45,336 nucleotides of DNA from Rhizobium sp. (GCA_028290545.1 JAQGJP010000101.1:1-45336); one strand, 5' to 3'; counted from the stretch's first letter, positions 1 through 8,861 are shown. Notes: generated by a model from the letters alone, not told the origin. Numbers and translations are program-made.

Positions 1-63
1 ATTCTGTATTGCTCGACGGACTGCCTCCGTCGTCGTGGCGCTGCCATGTAGAATCTGTCCCAT
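1..63 (-). CDS. IS481-family transposase, N-terminal fragment (cut by window edge)
   Basis: The minus strand from 63 to 1 encodes 21 residues beginning MGQILHGSATTTEAVRRAIQ, which I recognise as the usual start of one group of IS481-family transposases (N-terminal helix-turn-helix followed by a DDE core). A good ribosome binding site (GGAGGG) lies 7 bases before the ATG. The rest of the gene lies beyond the left edge, so catalytic residues cannot be checked. The family assignment comes from memory of family sequences. It is supported by the terminal inverted repeat and CTAG target found next to it. Confidence 0.72.
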   Translation of the reverse strand, partial: MGQILHGSATTTEAVRRAIQN

Positions 64-119
64 AGTGCATCCCTCCAGGCGGACGAGAATATTGCACCAT
101 CAAAGTCCGGGATCAAACA
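1..119 (-). mobile_element. IS481-type element, transposase-start end with terminal inverted repeat
   Basis: Read on the minus strand from 119, the sequence starts TGTTTGATCCCGGACTTTG. The end of the other IS copy, read on the plus strand from 45215, starts TGTTCAGTCCCGGCATATG. The two ends match at about 17 of the first 23 positions, as expected for left and right inverted repeats of one IS type. Directly outside lies CCTAGG (120-125), matching the NCTAGN target preference described for IS481. The rest of the element is outside the window. Confidence 0.7.
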
Positions 120-120
120 C

Positions 121-582
121 CTAGGTCTGTGGCTTGACCTCGAGAACCACATCGATCGCCCCGTCCTTGCCCACGCGGTAGACGTCATAGGAGGCGTTCG
201 GATCTTCGCCCATTCCGAGCGACCCGGAGGGCATGCCCGGCACCGCGTATCCCGCGATATCATGCGGGTCCATCAACAGTTCCTCCACGGCCGCCAAAGG
301 CACGTGTCCTTCGATGAAATATTTGCCTATGACTGCGGTATGACAGCCCTGGACGGCTTTGGGCACTCCGAAGCGCAGTTTGATTTCGCTCAGGTCCGCC
401 TTGTCGTTGATTACTGTCGTGTAACCCGCTTTCTTCATCGCTTCCGACCAAAGGTGGCAGCATCCGCAGTTGGGGTCCTTGTAGATCGTCATCATTCCCT
501 TCACCTCGGCCGCAGCGGGTCGGATCGCGAGAGCCGTTGCGGTGAAGCTGACCGCGGCGCAGATGAATACTCGTCTCTTCAT
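121..582 (-). CDS. DUF411 periplasmic metal-binding protein
   Basis: The product is a 153-residue secreted protein with an N-terminal signal peptide (MKRRVFICAAVSFTATALA). It then has the DUF411 core with an NCGCC (CxCC) metal-binding motif and a second Cys (QGCHTAV) further on. DUF411 proteins are common in copper/silver resistance loci; the exact role is not established. It is the last gene of the cus operon: its ATG (582) overlaps the cusA stop in ATGA fashion, and a GGAAGG ribosome binding site precedes it. Its TAG stop is part of the CTAG at 121-124 that borders the IS481 end, so the last few residues may have been replaced by the insertion. Confidence 0.88.
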   Translation of the reverse strand: MKRRVFICAAVSFTATALAIRPAAAEVKGMMTIYKDPNCGCCHLWSEAMKKAGYTTVINDKADLSEIKLRFGVPKAVQGCHTAVIGKYFIEGHVPLAAVEELLMDPHDIAGYAVPGMPSGSLGMGEDPNASYDVYRVGKDGAIDVVLEVKPQT

Positions 583-3500
583 GTCAAATTTCCTTCCAAG
601 ACTCGCCCGACATAATCTCCAGCGGTGTGGCTTTGAACATCCTGTCGACGTTCTACTCCAAAGCCCTTGACCAGGCCATAGACCGCTGGGATGACGATCA
701 ACGTGAGCAGCGTCGAAGAGATCATACCACCGATCATCGGCACCGCGATCCTCTGCATGATCTCGGAACCGGTTCCCGTGCTCCAGAGGATGGGCACAAG
801 ACCCGCCATGATGGCGACGACAGTCATCATCTTCGGCCGGACGCGTTCCACCGCGCCGACCATGATCGCCTTGTTGAGATCGGCGCGCGTGAACGCGCGT
901 CCTTCCCGTTCGCAGGCCACCCGCTGTTCTGTGAGCGCGTGGTCGAGGTAGATCAGCATGATGACGCCTGTCTCGGCCGCCACGCCCGCGAGTGCGATGA
1001 AACCGACTGCGACGGCGACCGAGGCGTTGAAGCCGAGCCACCACATCAGCCAGATGCCACCCACTAGCGCGAACGGCAGCGACAGCATGACGATGAGTGT
1101 TTCCGTCAACCTGCCGAAGTTCAGGAACAGGAGCAGGAAGATCAGGGCCAGTGTCAGAGGCACCACGACTGCCAGCCTTGCCTTGGCACGTTCCAGGTAT
1201 TCGAATTGGCCGCTCCAGGCTACGGAATATCCCGGCGGCATGGTCACTGCTTGGGCAACCGCTTTCTGCGCGTCGGCCACGTATCCGCCCAGATCGCGCC
1301 CGGCGATGTCAACGAAGATGTAGACGGCAAGCTGGCCGTTCTCCGTCCTAATCGAGGTCGCCCCCCTTGTAAGCTCCACCTTGGCAACCTCGCCCAATGG
1401 CACCGTACCTCCGCCTGGAAGCGAGACTTGGACGTCCTGCGCAATGGATTGGGGATCGCTGCGGTAGGCCCGCGGATAGCGCACGGCGACGCTGTAACGC
1501 TCGCGCCCTTCGACGGTGGATGTCACTGTCTCGGAACCGAGCGCCATGCCGATGACATTCTGCACGTCATCCACCGTTAGACCGTAGCGGGCGAGCGCAT
1601 CGCGATCGGGCACGATGTCAAGATAATAGCCGCCGATGACCCGTTCGGCATAGGCCGACGACGTGCCTGGTACGGTCTTGAGCGTTGCCTCGATCTGCCT
1701 GGCGATCTTTTCCATCTCCTTGAGGTCCGTACCGAACACCTTGACGCCAACAGGCGTGCGGATGCCTGTCGATAGCATGTCGATGCGGGCGCGGATCGGC
1801 ATGGTCCAGGCGTTGGAAACGCCGGGGAACTGGAGGGCCGCATCCATCTCCTGCTTGAGGCTGTCGATCGTCACCCCCGACCGCCATTGTTCCTTCGGCT
1901 TCAGCGTGATGATGGTCTCGAACATCTCGGTCGGTGCGGGATCGGTCGCCGTCAGCGCACGCCCCGCTTTGCCGAATACGCTCTCGACTTCTGGGAACGA
2001 CTTGATAATCCGGTCCTGGGTCTGCATCAAGTCGGCTGCCTTGGTCACCGACAGTCCCGGCAGGGTGGTCGGCATATACATCAGCGTGCCCTCGTTGAGC
2101 GTCGGCATGAACTCGGAGCCGATCTGCCGGGCCGGCCATACGGTCGCCAGCAGAATGCCGATCGCCAGCAGGATCGTCAGCGTCTTCATTTGAAGCACGC
2201 CCTTGATCACCGGGCGGTATATCCAGATTAGGAAGCGGTTCAGCGGGTTCTTGTGTTCCGGCACTATATGCCCCCGCACGAAGATCACCATCAACGCCGG
2301 AACGAGCGTCACCGACAGCAATGCGGCGGCGGCCATGGAGAAGGTCTTGGTGAACGCCAAGGGTCCGAACAGACGGCCTTCCTGGGATTCGAGCGTGAAG
2401 ATCGGCAGGAACGACACGGTGATCACCAGCAGGCTGAAGAACAATGCCGGGCCGACCTCCGAGGCGGCCTCGATCAGAACCTCCACCCTCGGCTTATCCT
2501 TGGGTGCCCGCTCCAGATGTTTGTGGGCGTTCTCGATCATGACGATGGCGGCATCGATCATCGCACCGATGGCAATGGCGATGCCGCCAAGGCTCATGAT
2601 GTTGGAACCCAATCCGAGGAATCGCATGGCGATGAAGGCGATCAGGATACCGACAGGCAGCATGATGATCGCCACCAGCGCGCTGCGCACATGCAGCAGA
2701 AAGGCGATGGTCACCAGCGCCACGACGATCGACTCTTCGATCAGGGTGGACTTCAAGGTCTCGATCGCCGCCTCGATCAGGCGCGAACGGTCATAGACCG
2801 GGACGATCTTCGCGCCGCCCGGCAGGCTCTTCTCGGCGATCTCGAGGTTTTTCTTGGCACCCTCGATCACTGTCAACGCGTTGGCCCCGAAACGCTGCAG
2901 TACGATCCCGCTTGCGACTTCGCCGTCCCCGTTCAGTTCCGCGATGCCGCGGCGCTCGTCGGCGACGATCTCAACTTTCGCAACATCGGATATCCGCAGG
3001 GAAACACCGTTCTCGTTCCGCAAACCAATGTTCTCGATGTCGGCGATGCCCTTGAGATAGCCGCGGCCGCGCACCATGAATTCGAACTCCGACAGTTCGA
3101 CCGTCCGGCCGCCGACATCGCGGTTGCTGGTGCGGACGGCATTGGCAGCCTGTTCGAGCGTCACGCCCTGCGCCTTGAGCCGTATAGGATCGACGACGAT
3201 GGAATACTGTTTGACGAAACCGCCGACACTGGCCACTTCCGCCACGCCTTCGGTTTTCGAGACGGCGAACCGGATCACCCAATCCTGCAACGACCGGGCT
3301 TCGGCCAGCGACAGCTCCTTGGCGACGACCGCATACTGGTAGACCCAACCGACGCCTGTCGCGTCCGGCCCGAGGCTCGGCGTCACGCCTTGCGGCAGAC
3401 GGCTGGAGGCAGCGTTGAGATATTCGAGCACACGGCTCCGCGCCCAGTACGGATCGGTGCCGTCCTCGAAGATCACGTAGACGAACGAAACGCCGAAGAA

Positions 3501-3758
3501 GGAGAAGCCTCGCACCACCTTCGAGCGGGGCACCGTCAGCATCGATGTCGTCAGCGGATAGGTCACCTGGTCCTCGACGACTTGGGGGGCTTGGCCTGGA
3601 TAGTCGGTGAAGACGATGACCTGGACATCGGAGAGATCGGGAATGGCGTCGAGCGGCAAAGACCTGAGTGCATAGACACCGCCGGCGGCAGCCAATGCGG
3701 CCCCGACGATGACCAGTAGCAGGTTGCGGGCCGACCATGCGATGATCCGGGCGATCAT
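579..3758 (-). CDS. cusA: CusA-like Cu(I)/Ag(I) RND efflux pump
   Basis: This is a 1059-residue inner-membrane proton/metal antiporter of the heavy-metal RND (HME) family and forms the trimeric pump of a CusCBA-type complex. Visible features are an N-terminal membrane segment, the TM4 signature GAMIDAAIVMIENAHK around residues 395-412 with the proton-relay Asp, and a typical CusA pore region (TMPIRARIDM, about 650-662). The stretch GKAGRALTATDPAPTEM is also typical of CusA rather than CzcA. Length is normal for the family. It overlaps cusB by 4 bases upstream and DUF411 by 4 bases downstream, implying coupled translation. Monovalent copper/silver specificity is inferred from motif similarity and context. 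Confidence 0.93.
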   Translation of the reverse strand: MIARIIAWSARNLLLVIVGAALAAAGGVYALRSLPLDAIPDLSDVQVIVFTDYPGQAPQVVEDQVTYPLTTSMLTVPRSKVVRGFSFFGVSFVYVIFEDGTDPYWARSRVLEYLNAASSRLPQGVTPSLGPDATGVGWVYQYAVVAKELSLAEARSLQDWVIRFAVSKTEGVAEVASVGGFVKQYSIVVDPIRLKAQGVTLEQAANAVRTSNRDVGGRTVELSEFEFMVRGRGYLKGIADIENIGLRNENGVSLRISDVAKVEIVADERRGIAELNGDGEVASGIVLQRFGANALTVIEGAKKNLEIAEKSLPGGAKIVPVYDRSRLIEAAIETLKSTLIEESIVVALVTIAFLLHVRSALVAIIMLPVGILIAFIAMRFLGLGSNIMSLGGIAIAIGAMIDAAIVMIENAHKHLERAPKDKPRVEVLIEAASEVGPALFFSLLVITVSFLPIFTLESQEGRLFGPLAFTKTFSMAAAALLSVTLVPALMVIFVRGHIVPEHKNPLNRFLIWIYRPVIKGVLQMKTLTILLAIGILLATVWPARQIGSEFMPTLNEGTLMYMPTTLPGLSVTKAADLMQTQDRIIKSFPEVESVFGKAGRALTATDPAPTEMFETIITLKPKEQWRSGVTIDSLKQEMDAALQFPGVSNAWTMPIRARIDMLSTGIRTPVGVKVFGTDLKEMEKIARQIEATLKTVPGTSSAYAERVIGGYYLDIVPDRDALARYGLTVDDVQNVIGMALGSETVTSTVEGRERYSVAVRYPRAYRSDPQSIAQDVQVSLPGGGTVPLGEVAKVELTRGATSIRTENGQLAVYIFVDIAGRDLGGYVADAQKAVAQAVTMPPGYSVAWSGQFEYLERAKARLAVVVPLTLALIFLLLFLNFGRLTETLIVMLSLPFALVGGIWLMWWLGFNASVAVAVGFIALAGVAAETGVIMLIYLDHALTEQRVACEREGRAFTRADLNKAIMVGAVERVRPKMMTVVAIMAGLVPILWSTGTGSEIMQRIAVPMIGGMISSTLLTLIVIPAVYGLVKGFGVERRQDVQSHTAGDYVGRVLEGNLT

Positions 3759-5164
3759 GGCTTGTCCTCCCCGGCTGTGAGCGCGTTCAGCGCCGAGTTC
3801 AGGTTGCTCTCGGCGTCGAGAAGGAAATTGGCGGCAACCACGACGCGGTCGCCCGCCTTGATGCCTTGGCGCACTTCCGTCTCCTCCTCCCCTCGCATGC
3901 CGAGCTTGACATCCTTCGGCCGGAAACGGCCTTCGCCGAGATCGATGAACACGACCTGCCTGTCACCCGTGTCGATGATGGCGCTGTTGGGAACCGAAAC
4001 GACGGGCGTTTGGGTGCCGCTCGCGATCGCCACGTCCGCGAACATGTTGGCGATTAGATCGCCGTCGGGGTTGTCGAGTTCGACCCGCACCTTCGCGGTC
4101 CGGGTCTCCATGCGGATTTCGGGATAGATCAATGACACCGTCCCCTTGAACACCTTGCCCGGCAGGCTGCGCACGGTGACGATTGCCTGAGCGCCCTTGC
4201 GGATCGCGTCGAGCTGCCTTTCTGCAACCTCAGCGACAACCCACACCTTGGATGTGTCGCCGATGCGGAACAGCAGTTGGCCGGAACTGGCCATCATTCC
4301 CGCGGTCGCCATTCGTTCGAGGACCACACCCGACATCGGCGAGTCGTAGGCGATCCTGTCCGGCACCTTGCGGCTCCTGGCGATCGCCTGGATGGTTTCG
4401 GGCGACAGGCCAAAGTTTCGCAATCGCAGCGCGCCGCCCGATTTGTTCGACGATGCCTGCTCGCTAGCGAGTTCGGCTCCGGCCGCGGCGATCTCCTTGG
4501 AGAAGAACTGGAAGAGCGGGTCGCCCTTCTTGACACGGTCGCCTGTCGTCACATCGGATACGGTCTCGATGAATGCGTCGGTCCGCATGGCGACGACGCC
4601 GATGCGGCGCTCGTCGAGCATGATGGTGGCAGGAACCCTGATGCGCCGGCCAATTTTTGCCAGCTTCGCTGCCACCGACCTGACGCCCGTTCGCTGAAGC
4701 TTGCCGGGTGATACCTTGACGATGCCGCGTTCGTCGCCCTGGCCTTCGAACACGGGGATGTAGTCCATCCCCATGGAGTCCTTCTTGGGAACGGGTGACG
4801 TGTCGGACAATCCCATGGGATTACGGTAGTAGAGGACCTTCTTCGCTCCGGCGGTATCGGCTGCCGTCTTGGGTGGCTGCTTGGCCTCGTCGAAACTGAC
4901 ATCCTGGCTTTGACGGACGGCCGTGAATTCACGCCCGTCCTCGGTTTTCGTGGGTTTGGCCGAATACACGGGCTTTCCGTCGGGATGCCTGTAGTAGATG
5001 ACTTTCCCGGTGGCCTCGATCTTGGCGGCCGCAGGCGTCCGCTCCGCCGACCATGAATCGAACGCGGCGATGTCGAACGGCAGCTTGTTCGCGCCCGCGA
5101 GAAAACCTCCCCCGCCGACCACGGCGAGGGAAGCGACAAACAACAGACCCTTGAACATGTTCAC
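3755..5164 (-). CDS. cusB: CusB-like periplasmic adaptor with two heavy-metal-binding segments
   Basis: The product is a 469-residue membrane-fusion protein of an HME-RND system. After an N-terminal membrane anchor (FKGLLFVASLAVVGGGGFLAG) come two related heavy-metal-binding segments. One starts at VIYYRHPDGKPVYS (about 54-70) and the other at VLYYRNPMGLSDTSPVPKKDSMGMDYIP (about 110-137). The hairpin, lipoyl and beta-barrel adaptor region follows. The chosen start is GTG 5164, which overlaps the upstream TGA (GTGA) and sits about 8 bases after GAAGG; an in-frame ATG at 5158 is the alternative. It should link CusA to an outer-membrane channel. None is in this operon, so the TolC-like lipoprotein at 31141 may serve. 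Confidence 0.92.
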   Translation of the reverse strand: MNMFKGLLFVASLAVVGGGGFLAGANKLPFDIAAFDSWSAERTPAAAKIEATGKVIYYRHPDGKPVYSAKPTKTEDGREFTAVRQSQDVSFDEAKQPPKTAADTAGAKKVLYYRNPMGLSDTSPVPKKDSMGMDYIPVFEGQGDERGIVKVSPGKLQRTGVRSVAAKLAKIGRRIRVPATIMLDERRIGVVAMRTDAFIETVSDVTTGDRVKKGDPLFQFFSKEIAAAGAELASEQASSNKSGGALRLRNFGLSPETIQAIARSRKVPDRIAYDSPMSGVVLERMATAGMMASSGQLLFRIGDTSKVWVVAEVAERQLDAIRKGAQAIVTVRSLPGKVFKGTVSLIYPEIRMETRTAKVRVELDNPDGDLIANMFADVAIASGTQTPVVSVPNSAIIDTGDRQVVFIDLGEGRFRPKDVKLGMRGEEETEVRQGIKAGDRVVVAANFLLDAESNLNSALNALTAGEDKP

Positions 5165-5565
5165 TGGGTCGCCTTCAGGACGACTTCGCCCTTGGCGGTT
5201 TCCTGCTCACCCTGGATTTTGGCGGCGAGCTGGAAGCGCCAGCCGCCAGCCATGCTGAGGTTGAGCTTGAACTTGTAGACGCCCGGCTCGGTCGTTGGTA
5301 CGGCCTCGACGTTCGAGGTCATCATCTCCATGCCGTCGGGTGCCATGTCGAGACGGGCCTCGAAGATGATGGCGTCGGGGACGGGCTTGCCCGTCCGCTT
5401 GTCGATCAGCTTGACTGCGAATTCCGATGCGGGACCCGCGGGAAGTTCCGCGGTTACTGGCTGGAATTCGTAGTCGTCGGCTCCAGCGAAGGATGAGATG
5501 CCGGAGGTGGAGAAAAGGATGGTGGCGGCGAGCAAAAGCCTCGCGGTCGAAAGAATGGAGTTCAT
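5161..5565 (-). CDS. FixH/YtkA-like periplasmic protein
   Basis: The product is a 134-residue secreted protein with a signal peptide (MNSILSTARLLLAATILFSTS) and an immunoglobulin-like beta domain (FAVKLIDKRTGKPVPDAIIFEARLDM ... GVYKFKLNLSMAGGWRF). This is the pattern of FixH/YtkA-like proteins found next to CusB genes in many Gram-negative copper operons. FixH is linked to copper insertion into cbb3 oxidases; a role in periplasmic copper handling here is inferred. Its stop overlaps the cusB GTG start. A 109-base intergenic stretch with a hairpin separates it from the upstream leader-like gene. Confidence 0.8.
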   Translation of the reverse strand: MNSILSTARLLLAATILFSTSGISSFAGADDYEFQPVTAELPAGPASEFAVKLIDKRTGKPVPDAIIFEARLDMAPDGMEMMTSNVEAVPTTEPGVYKFKLNLSMAGGWRFQLAAKIQGEQETAKGEVVLKATQ

Positions 5566-5629
5566 GTTGTCACATCTTCTTACAGGCGGGATTACATCCG
5601 GGCCTTGTTTGAAATCGGTCACAATGTCA

Positions 5630-5646
5630 CACGGCGGTGTGCCGTG
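5630..5646 (-). promoter_or_regulatory. Intergenic mRNA hairpin between leader-like gene and fixH-like gene
   Basis: CACGGC (5630-5635) and GCCGTG (5641-5646) form a perfect 6-bp stem with a 5-base loop, about 28 bases after the stop codon of the leader-like gene at 5675. No T-run follows, so it does not look like a terminator. Its place between the Cys-rich leader-like gene and the first structural gene matches the arrangement seen in the other copper units. Confidence 0.45.
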
Positions 5647-5674
5647 GAAACAATGTCGTGGAAGTGATGTGAGA

Positions 5675-6043
5675 TCAGGCTTTTGGAGGTCGGGCCGGAG
5701 GTTCGGCGACAAGCGACGCCAGGCGGTCAAACCGCATGTCCGCATAGATATGGGAAGCCCATGCAAGCTGTGCGGCCGACCAATCGGTTCTTGGCAGTGC
5801 CAACACGGTGGATGACGTGCAGATGATGACCAGTGGGCAGCTCTTGCCGCAGTCGGGCTTGACGGGTTTTGCATCTGGGCAACATGGCATGGTGTCGCCC
5901 TGCATTCCCGGCATGTTGGCCATCGTATCGGATTTCGAGAACGCCATCGCGTTTTCGGCCGCGATCATGCTCACGGGAGCGACGAGCATCCCGAGCAATG
6001 CGCAGAGCGACATTAGCCGCAATATGGCCGACACGAAGTTCAT
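5675..6043 (-). CDS. Small secreted Cys-rich protein with Pro-Pro end, CutF/CruR-like leader (unit 1)
   Basis: The product is 122 residues with a signal-like N-terminus (FVSAILRLMSLCALLGMLVAP), a Met-containing stretch, a Cys-rich patch (PCCPDAKPVKPDCGKSCPLV, containing a CxxxC) and the end EPPARPPKA. It is the first gene of the cus operon. This resembles the small DUF2946-type proteins described as copper-responsive leaders (CutF of Rhodobacter capsulatus, CruR of Bordetella): secretion signal, CxxxC motif and proline-rich C-terminus. Homology to them is inferred from this pattern, not from an alignment. The start is ATG 6043 with a weak GAGAC ribosome binding site. It could instead be a simple periplasmic copper binder. 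Confidence 0.68.
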   Translation of the reverse strand: MNFVSAILRLMSLCALLGMLVAPVSMIAAENAMAFSKSDTMANMPGMQGDTMPCCPDAKPVKPDCGKSCPLVIICTSSTVLALPRTDWSAAQLAWASHIYADMRFDRLASLVAEPPARPPKA

Positions 6044-6240
6044 TGTCTCAAGGGTGGCATGCCTGGCTTGGCAAGGAAAGGGGTTCACGGAAAATTGTCT
6101 GCAACGGTAGAGTTCGGATGTCTCAGTTATGAGTTTCATTTGCCTCGTAGAAGGTACGTATAGCTGCGTAGTAGATGCTTGGCGTCATAGTTTTGTTCAC
6201 GAAAGGAGGGACTACGGATTTCAACCATTTAGCCCTCCAG
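6044..6240. other. Intergenic region upstream of the cus operon
   Basis: This 197-base gap lies between the methyltransferase gene and the leader-like gene, both on the minus strand, and must hold the cus operon promoter. It contains a short inverted repeat, TGCC-N6-GGCA (in the TGCCAAGCCAGGCA stretch on the minus strand, about 6058-6071), just before the gene. I did not find a CueR-type promoter with a 19-bp spacer here, unlike upstream of copZ and copA, so a different regulator is possible. Confidence 0.35.
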
Positions 6241-6861
6241 TCAAAGTGATTTGCGAAATATGCTAAACTGGAACGCCTGGCTCGAGTTCCAGGGCGTGAC
6301 GTGTTGATGCTCCAAAGATTCGACAAGAGTGAATCGATTCCCAAAAATCTCCGACAACGATGACCCATCGTGGCGGACGATTTCAAGTCCGCTGCATTTT
6401 TCCGGACCCCGCAGAGAGAACGTACCTATTACGCTGGTGCCGCCGGGTCTGAGCGCCTCATCCATTACATGGACATAGGCCTTCTGGTCGGACGGGTTGG
6501 TCAGGAAATGGAAAGCGGCGCGGTCATGCCAGAGATCGTAGCGACGTCTTGGCCTCCATGTCGTTACATCTGTGACCACCCATTCGACCGGCGCATCAGC
6601 GGGAAGCCTTGATTTGGCGACTGCAAGGGCCTCGGAGGAGACATCGACCACGCATACCCCGGCGGTCCCGCGTTTTAGAAGTTCGTCGACCAGTCTTGAC
6701 GCTCCACCTCCGACGTCCACGACGCTTTCAACCGCCTGGCCGCCGTACTTGCTGATGAGGTCCAGAGAGAACGCCGGATATTCCTCGTACCAACTCACCT
6801 CGTTATCGGCTTTGGTCGTATAAACCTTCTGCCAATGTTCCTCACGGCCGACGGTGATCAT
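6241..6861 (-). CDS. Class I SAM-dependent methyltransferase
   Basis: The 206-residue product has the Rossmann methyltransferase pattern: motif I VVDVGGGASRLVDEL (about residues 44-58), an acidic end of strand 2 (VCVVDVSSEAL) and WHDRAAFHFL after motif II. It belongs to a widespread group starting with an HWQKVYTTK..VSWYEEYP-type segment, whose substrate is unknown to me. The start is ATG 6861 with a GGAGG ribosome binding site. It lies 35 bases after the TauE/SafE gene and is probably the last gene of the bigR sulfide operon. Thiol or sulfide methylation is only a guess from that context. Confidence 0.82.
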   Translation of the reverse strand: MITVGREEHWQKVYTTKADNEVSWYEEYPAFSLDLISKYGGQAVESVVDVGGGASRLVDELLKRGTAGVCVVDVSSEALAVAKSRLPADAPVEWVVTDVTTWRPRRRYDLWHDRAAFHFLTNPSDQKAYVHVMDEALRPGGTSVIGTFSLRGPEKCSGLEIVRHDGSSLSEIFGNRFTLVESLEHQHVTPWNSSQAFQFSIFRKSL

Positions 6862-6896
6862 GAATTCCTCCGTATTTGCAGGGAGCACGTGCTAAT

Positions 6897-7679
6897 TTAT
6901 CTGCCGATGAAGTCTGAGACGCTGCGATAGAGTATATAGGCAGCCACGGCGTATATAACGATGGCGAACAGTCGGCTGAGGACGTTTTTGTATCCCGCCA
7001 GCCTTGTCGCCAAAAACATTCCCACCATCCCGCCTCCTACCCCGCCGCCGATGAACTCCGCTGCAAGCATCCAGTCGACCATGCCGGAGAGTGCGTAGTT
7101 GGCCGCTGTCGCCAGACCGAACGCACCGACCGCCAGAAGAGAAGACCCAACGGCACTGATCATCGGCATGCCAGTGGCGAGCATCAGGCCAGGCACGATC
7201 AGGAAGCCGCCACCAATGCCGAAGAAGCCAGCAGCCATGCCAGAGACGATTGCGACGGCGGACGTGAAGAGGCACATCCGCGCGTCCACGGGTCTCGTCG
7301 GTGTATCTGCGTTCGTTCGTCTTCGAAGCATCAGTGTGGCGATCACAAGCATCAGCAATCCGAACAGAAAGAGCAGGTGAGAACCGTCCATCGCCTTGCC
7401 AAGGGTCGAGCCGCCTATTGCGGCGATTGATCCCAGAACGGCAAAGACAACGGCGCAACGCCACCAGACATGGCCTTTGGTCGCGTGCGAGGCGAAGTTG
7501 GCGAAGGCGTTGGCCGACACGGCGAGCGCTCCTGTCCCGATAGCGATATGCGGCTGAGTGACGCCTACCACATAGAGGAGCAGAGGGGTGGCGAGGATTG
7601 AGCCGCCCCCGCCAAGGAGGCCGAGCATGAAGCCTACCACGCTGCCAGAGCCGACGGCGGCCATGAGATTTCCGCTCAT
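6897..7679 (-). CDS. TauE/SafE family sulfite/sulfur exporter
   Basis: This is a 260-residue integral membrane protein with repeated glycine-rich helices (VGFMLGLLGGGGSILATPLL near the N-terminus; GMAAGFFGIGGGFLIVPGLM in the middle), the two-repeat architecture of TauE/SafE permeases. In blh-bigR operons of Xylella and Agrobacterium a TauE-like exporter is thought to remove sulfite made by the persulfide dioxygenase. Its ATG (7679) overlaps the preceding gene's stop as ATGA, so it is translationally coupled within the operon. Confidence 0.9.
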   Translation of the reverse strand: MSGNLMAAVGSGSVVGFMLGLLGGGGSILATPLLLYVVGVTQPHIAIGTGALAVSANAFANFASHATKGHVWWRCAVVFAVLGSIAAIGGSTLGKAMDGSHLLFLFGLLMLVIATLMLRRRTNADTPTRPVDARMCLFTSAVAIVSGMAAGFFGIGGGFLIVPGLMLATGMPMISAVGSSLLAVGAFGLATAANYALSGMVDWMLAAEFIGGGVGGGMVGMFLATRLAGYKNVLSRLFAIVIYAVAAYILYRSVSDFIGR

Positions 7680-8107
7680 AACGCGCGCCTTGCCATTCTG
7701 TCGTGAACCACCATCCCCATAACCATGGCGATGACGAAGATGGCTACCTTAAACGAGCCTAGCGACAGGGCTGCCATAGCTGGACCTGGGCAGAATCCAC
7801 CAAGACCCCAACCAATGCCGAAGATCGCCGATCCGATGACGAGACGTCGATCGATCACATCGGTGCTCGGCAGATGGAAAGCTTTGTCGAAGGCGGGTTT
7901 CTTGATGCGGCGCATGACCGCAAAGCCCCCCATGGCGACGACGACAGCGCCGCCCAGGACGAAGGCTAGACTCGGGTCCCATGCGCCGAAGATGTCCAGG
8001 AATCCCTGGACACGTACCGGATCGACCATGCCCGACAGCGACAGACCGAAACCAAAAACAAGACCAGAGGCCAGGGCGCTCAGAATTCTTGGTATCTCGT
8101 TTTTCAT
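7676..8107 (-). CDS. YeeE/YedE-family (DUF6691-like) membrane protein
   Basis: The product is a 143-residue membrane protein. The N-terminal helix contains [17 protein letters not shown] and the C-terminal half contains [18 protein letters not shown], with the conserved Cys of YeeE/YedE sulfur-transport proteins. It represents one half of the duplicated YedE fold; the other half is the next gene upstream. Together they probably form a heterodimeric channel for a sulfur species such as sulfide or thiosulfate (inference from family and operon). It overlaps both neighbours by 4 bases. Confidence 0.87.
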   Translation of the reverse strand: MKNEIPRILSALASGLVFGFGLSLSGMVDPVRVQGFLDIFGAWDPSLAFVLGGAVVVAMGGFAVMRRIKKPAFDKAFHLPSTDVIDRRLVIGSAIFGIGWGLGGFCPGPAMAALSLGSFKVAIFVIAMVMGMVVHDRMARRAL

Positions 8108-8514
8108 GGTCCTACTCCTCGTAAGAGTGAAACCGTGACGATACCTGCAGCCAGGAAGGTCGCGACGGCGACCATCGAGCGGGGCGACAGGCGAGCAAGC
8201 CCAAGGACGCCGTGGCCGCTTGTGCATCCAGAACCCATACGGGAGCCGAAGCCGACCAGAAGGCCAGCGACGACGAGCAGAGGCCACGATACTGTGATCG
8301 TCGACGCTGGCGGATGCCCGGTGATGGCCAGGTAGACAAGGGAACCGAAGACTAGCCCGATGACGAACGTGGCATTGGTTGCCACACCCGATCCCTGCGC
8401 CAGCCGTCCGACGATGCCGCTGATGCCAGCGATCCGACCGTTTAACAGAAGCAGCAACACCGTGGAAAGGCCGATCAGCAGGCCGCCCAAGAGAGGTGGA
8501 AGATACTCCATCAT
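8104..8514 (-). CDS. YeeE/YedE-family membrane protein, N-terminal half type
   Basis: The 136-residue membrane protein contains [20 protein letters not shown] near the N-terminus and [19 protein letters not shown] near residues 90-110. The Gly-Cys-Thr-Ser-Gly-His-Gly motif is the hallmark of YeeE/YedE sulfur transporters. It pairs with the following 143-residue protein. The start may be ATG 8514 or the adjacent ATG 8511; ATG 8514 overlaps the bigR stop (ATGATGG), indicating coupling to the regulator. Confidence 0.88.
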   Translation of the reverse strand: MMEYLPPLLGGLLIGLSTVLLLLLNGRIAGISGIVGRLAQGSGVATNATFVIGLVFGSLVYLAITGHPPASTITVSWPLLVVAGLLVGFGSRMGSGCTSGHGVLGLARLSPRSMVAVATFLAAGIVTVSLLRGVGP

Positions 8515-8861
8515 TTCTGTACCTCATCCGCACAGAAGATCGTGTAGAGCGCCCCAACCAACTGGGCCGCCTTCTCGGCGGTCAGGCGGTAGAAAATCTG
8601 CTTGCCCTCGCGGCGGGTCTCGACGATCTCTGCGTCTCGCAACACCGTCAGTTGTTGCGACAAGCTGGGCTGATGGATGTCCAGCTTCTCTTCGAGTTCG
8701 CTGACGGAATGTTCACCCTCCACAAGGGTGCAGACGAGCATCAGGCGCATGGGATGGGCCAGGGTCTTCAGAAGTTCCGCGACCTCGCTCGCCCGACCTT
8801 GCATGAGGGCCAGTTCGGCACCACCCTTCGTCAATTTCGACATGTCCATTCCGTTCACCAT
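8511..8861 (-). CDS. bigR: BigR-like ArsR-family sulfide-responsive repressor
   Basis: The product is a 116-residue winged-helix repressor of the ArsR/SmtB fold, with recognition helix region [18 protein letters not shown] and wing [11 protein letters not shown]. Cys44 (MLVCTL) and Cys110 (TIFCADE) are placed like the redox pair of Xylella BigR (Cys42/Cys108), which forms a disulfide or trisulfide and releases DNA under sulfide stress. No metal-binding CxC motif is seen. It overlaps blh by 7 bases. It probably represses the whole operon through the palindrome at 10174-10196. Confidence 0.9.
   Translation of the reverse strand: MVNGMDMSKLTKGGAELALMQGRASEVAELLKTLAHPMRLMLVCTLVEGEHSVSELEEKLDIHQPSLSQQLTVLRDAEIVETRREGKQIFYRLTAEKAAQLVGALYTIFCADEVQK

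Noticed and set aside
2253..3719. Long plus-strand open frame (488 codons) opposite cusA
   Set aside because: It lies wholly antisense to cusA, has a skewed His/Asp/Arg-rich composition typical of GC-rich shadow frames, and matches no family pattern.
6044..6240. CueR promoter for the cus operon
   Set aside because: No -35/19-bp/-10 arrangement like those before copZ and copA could be found on the minus strand.
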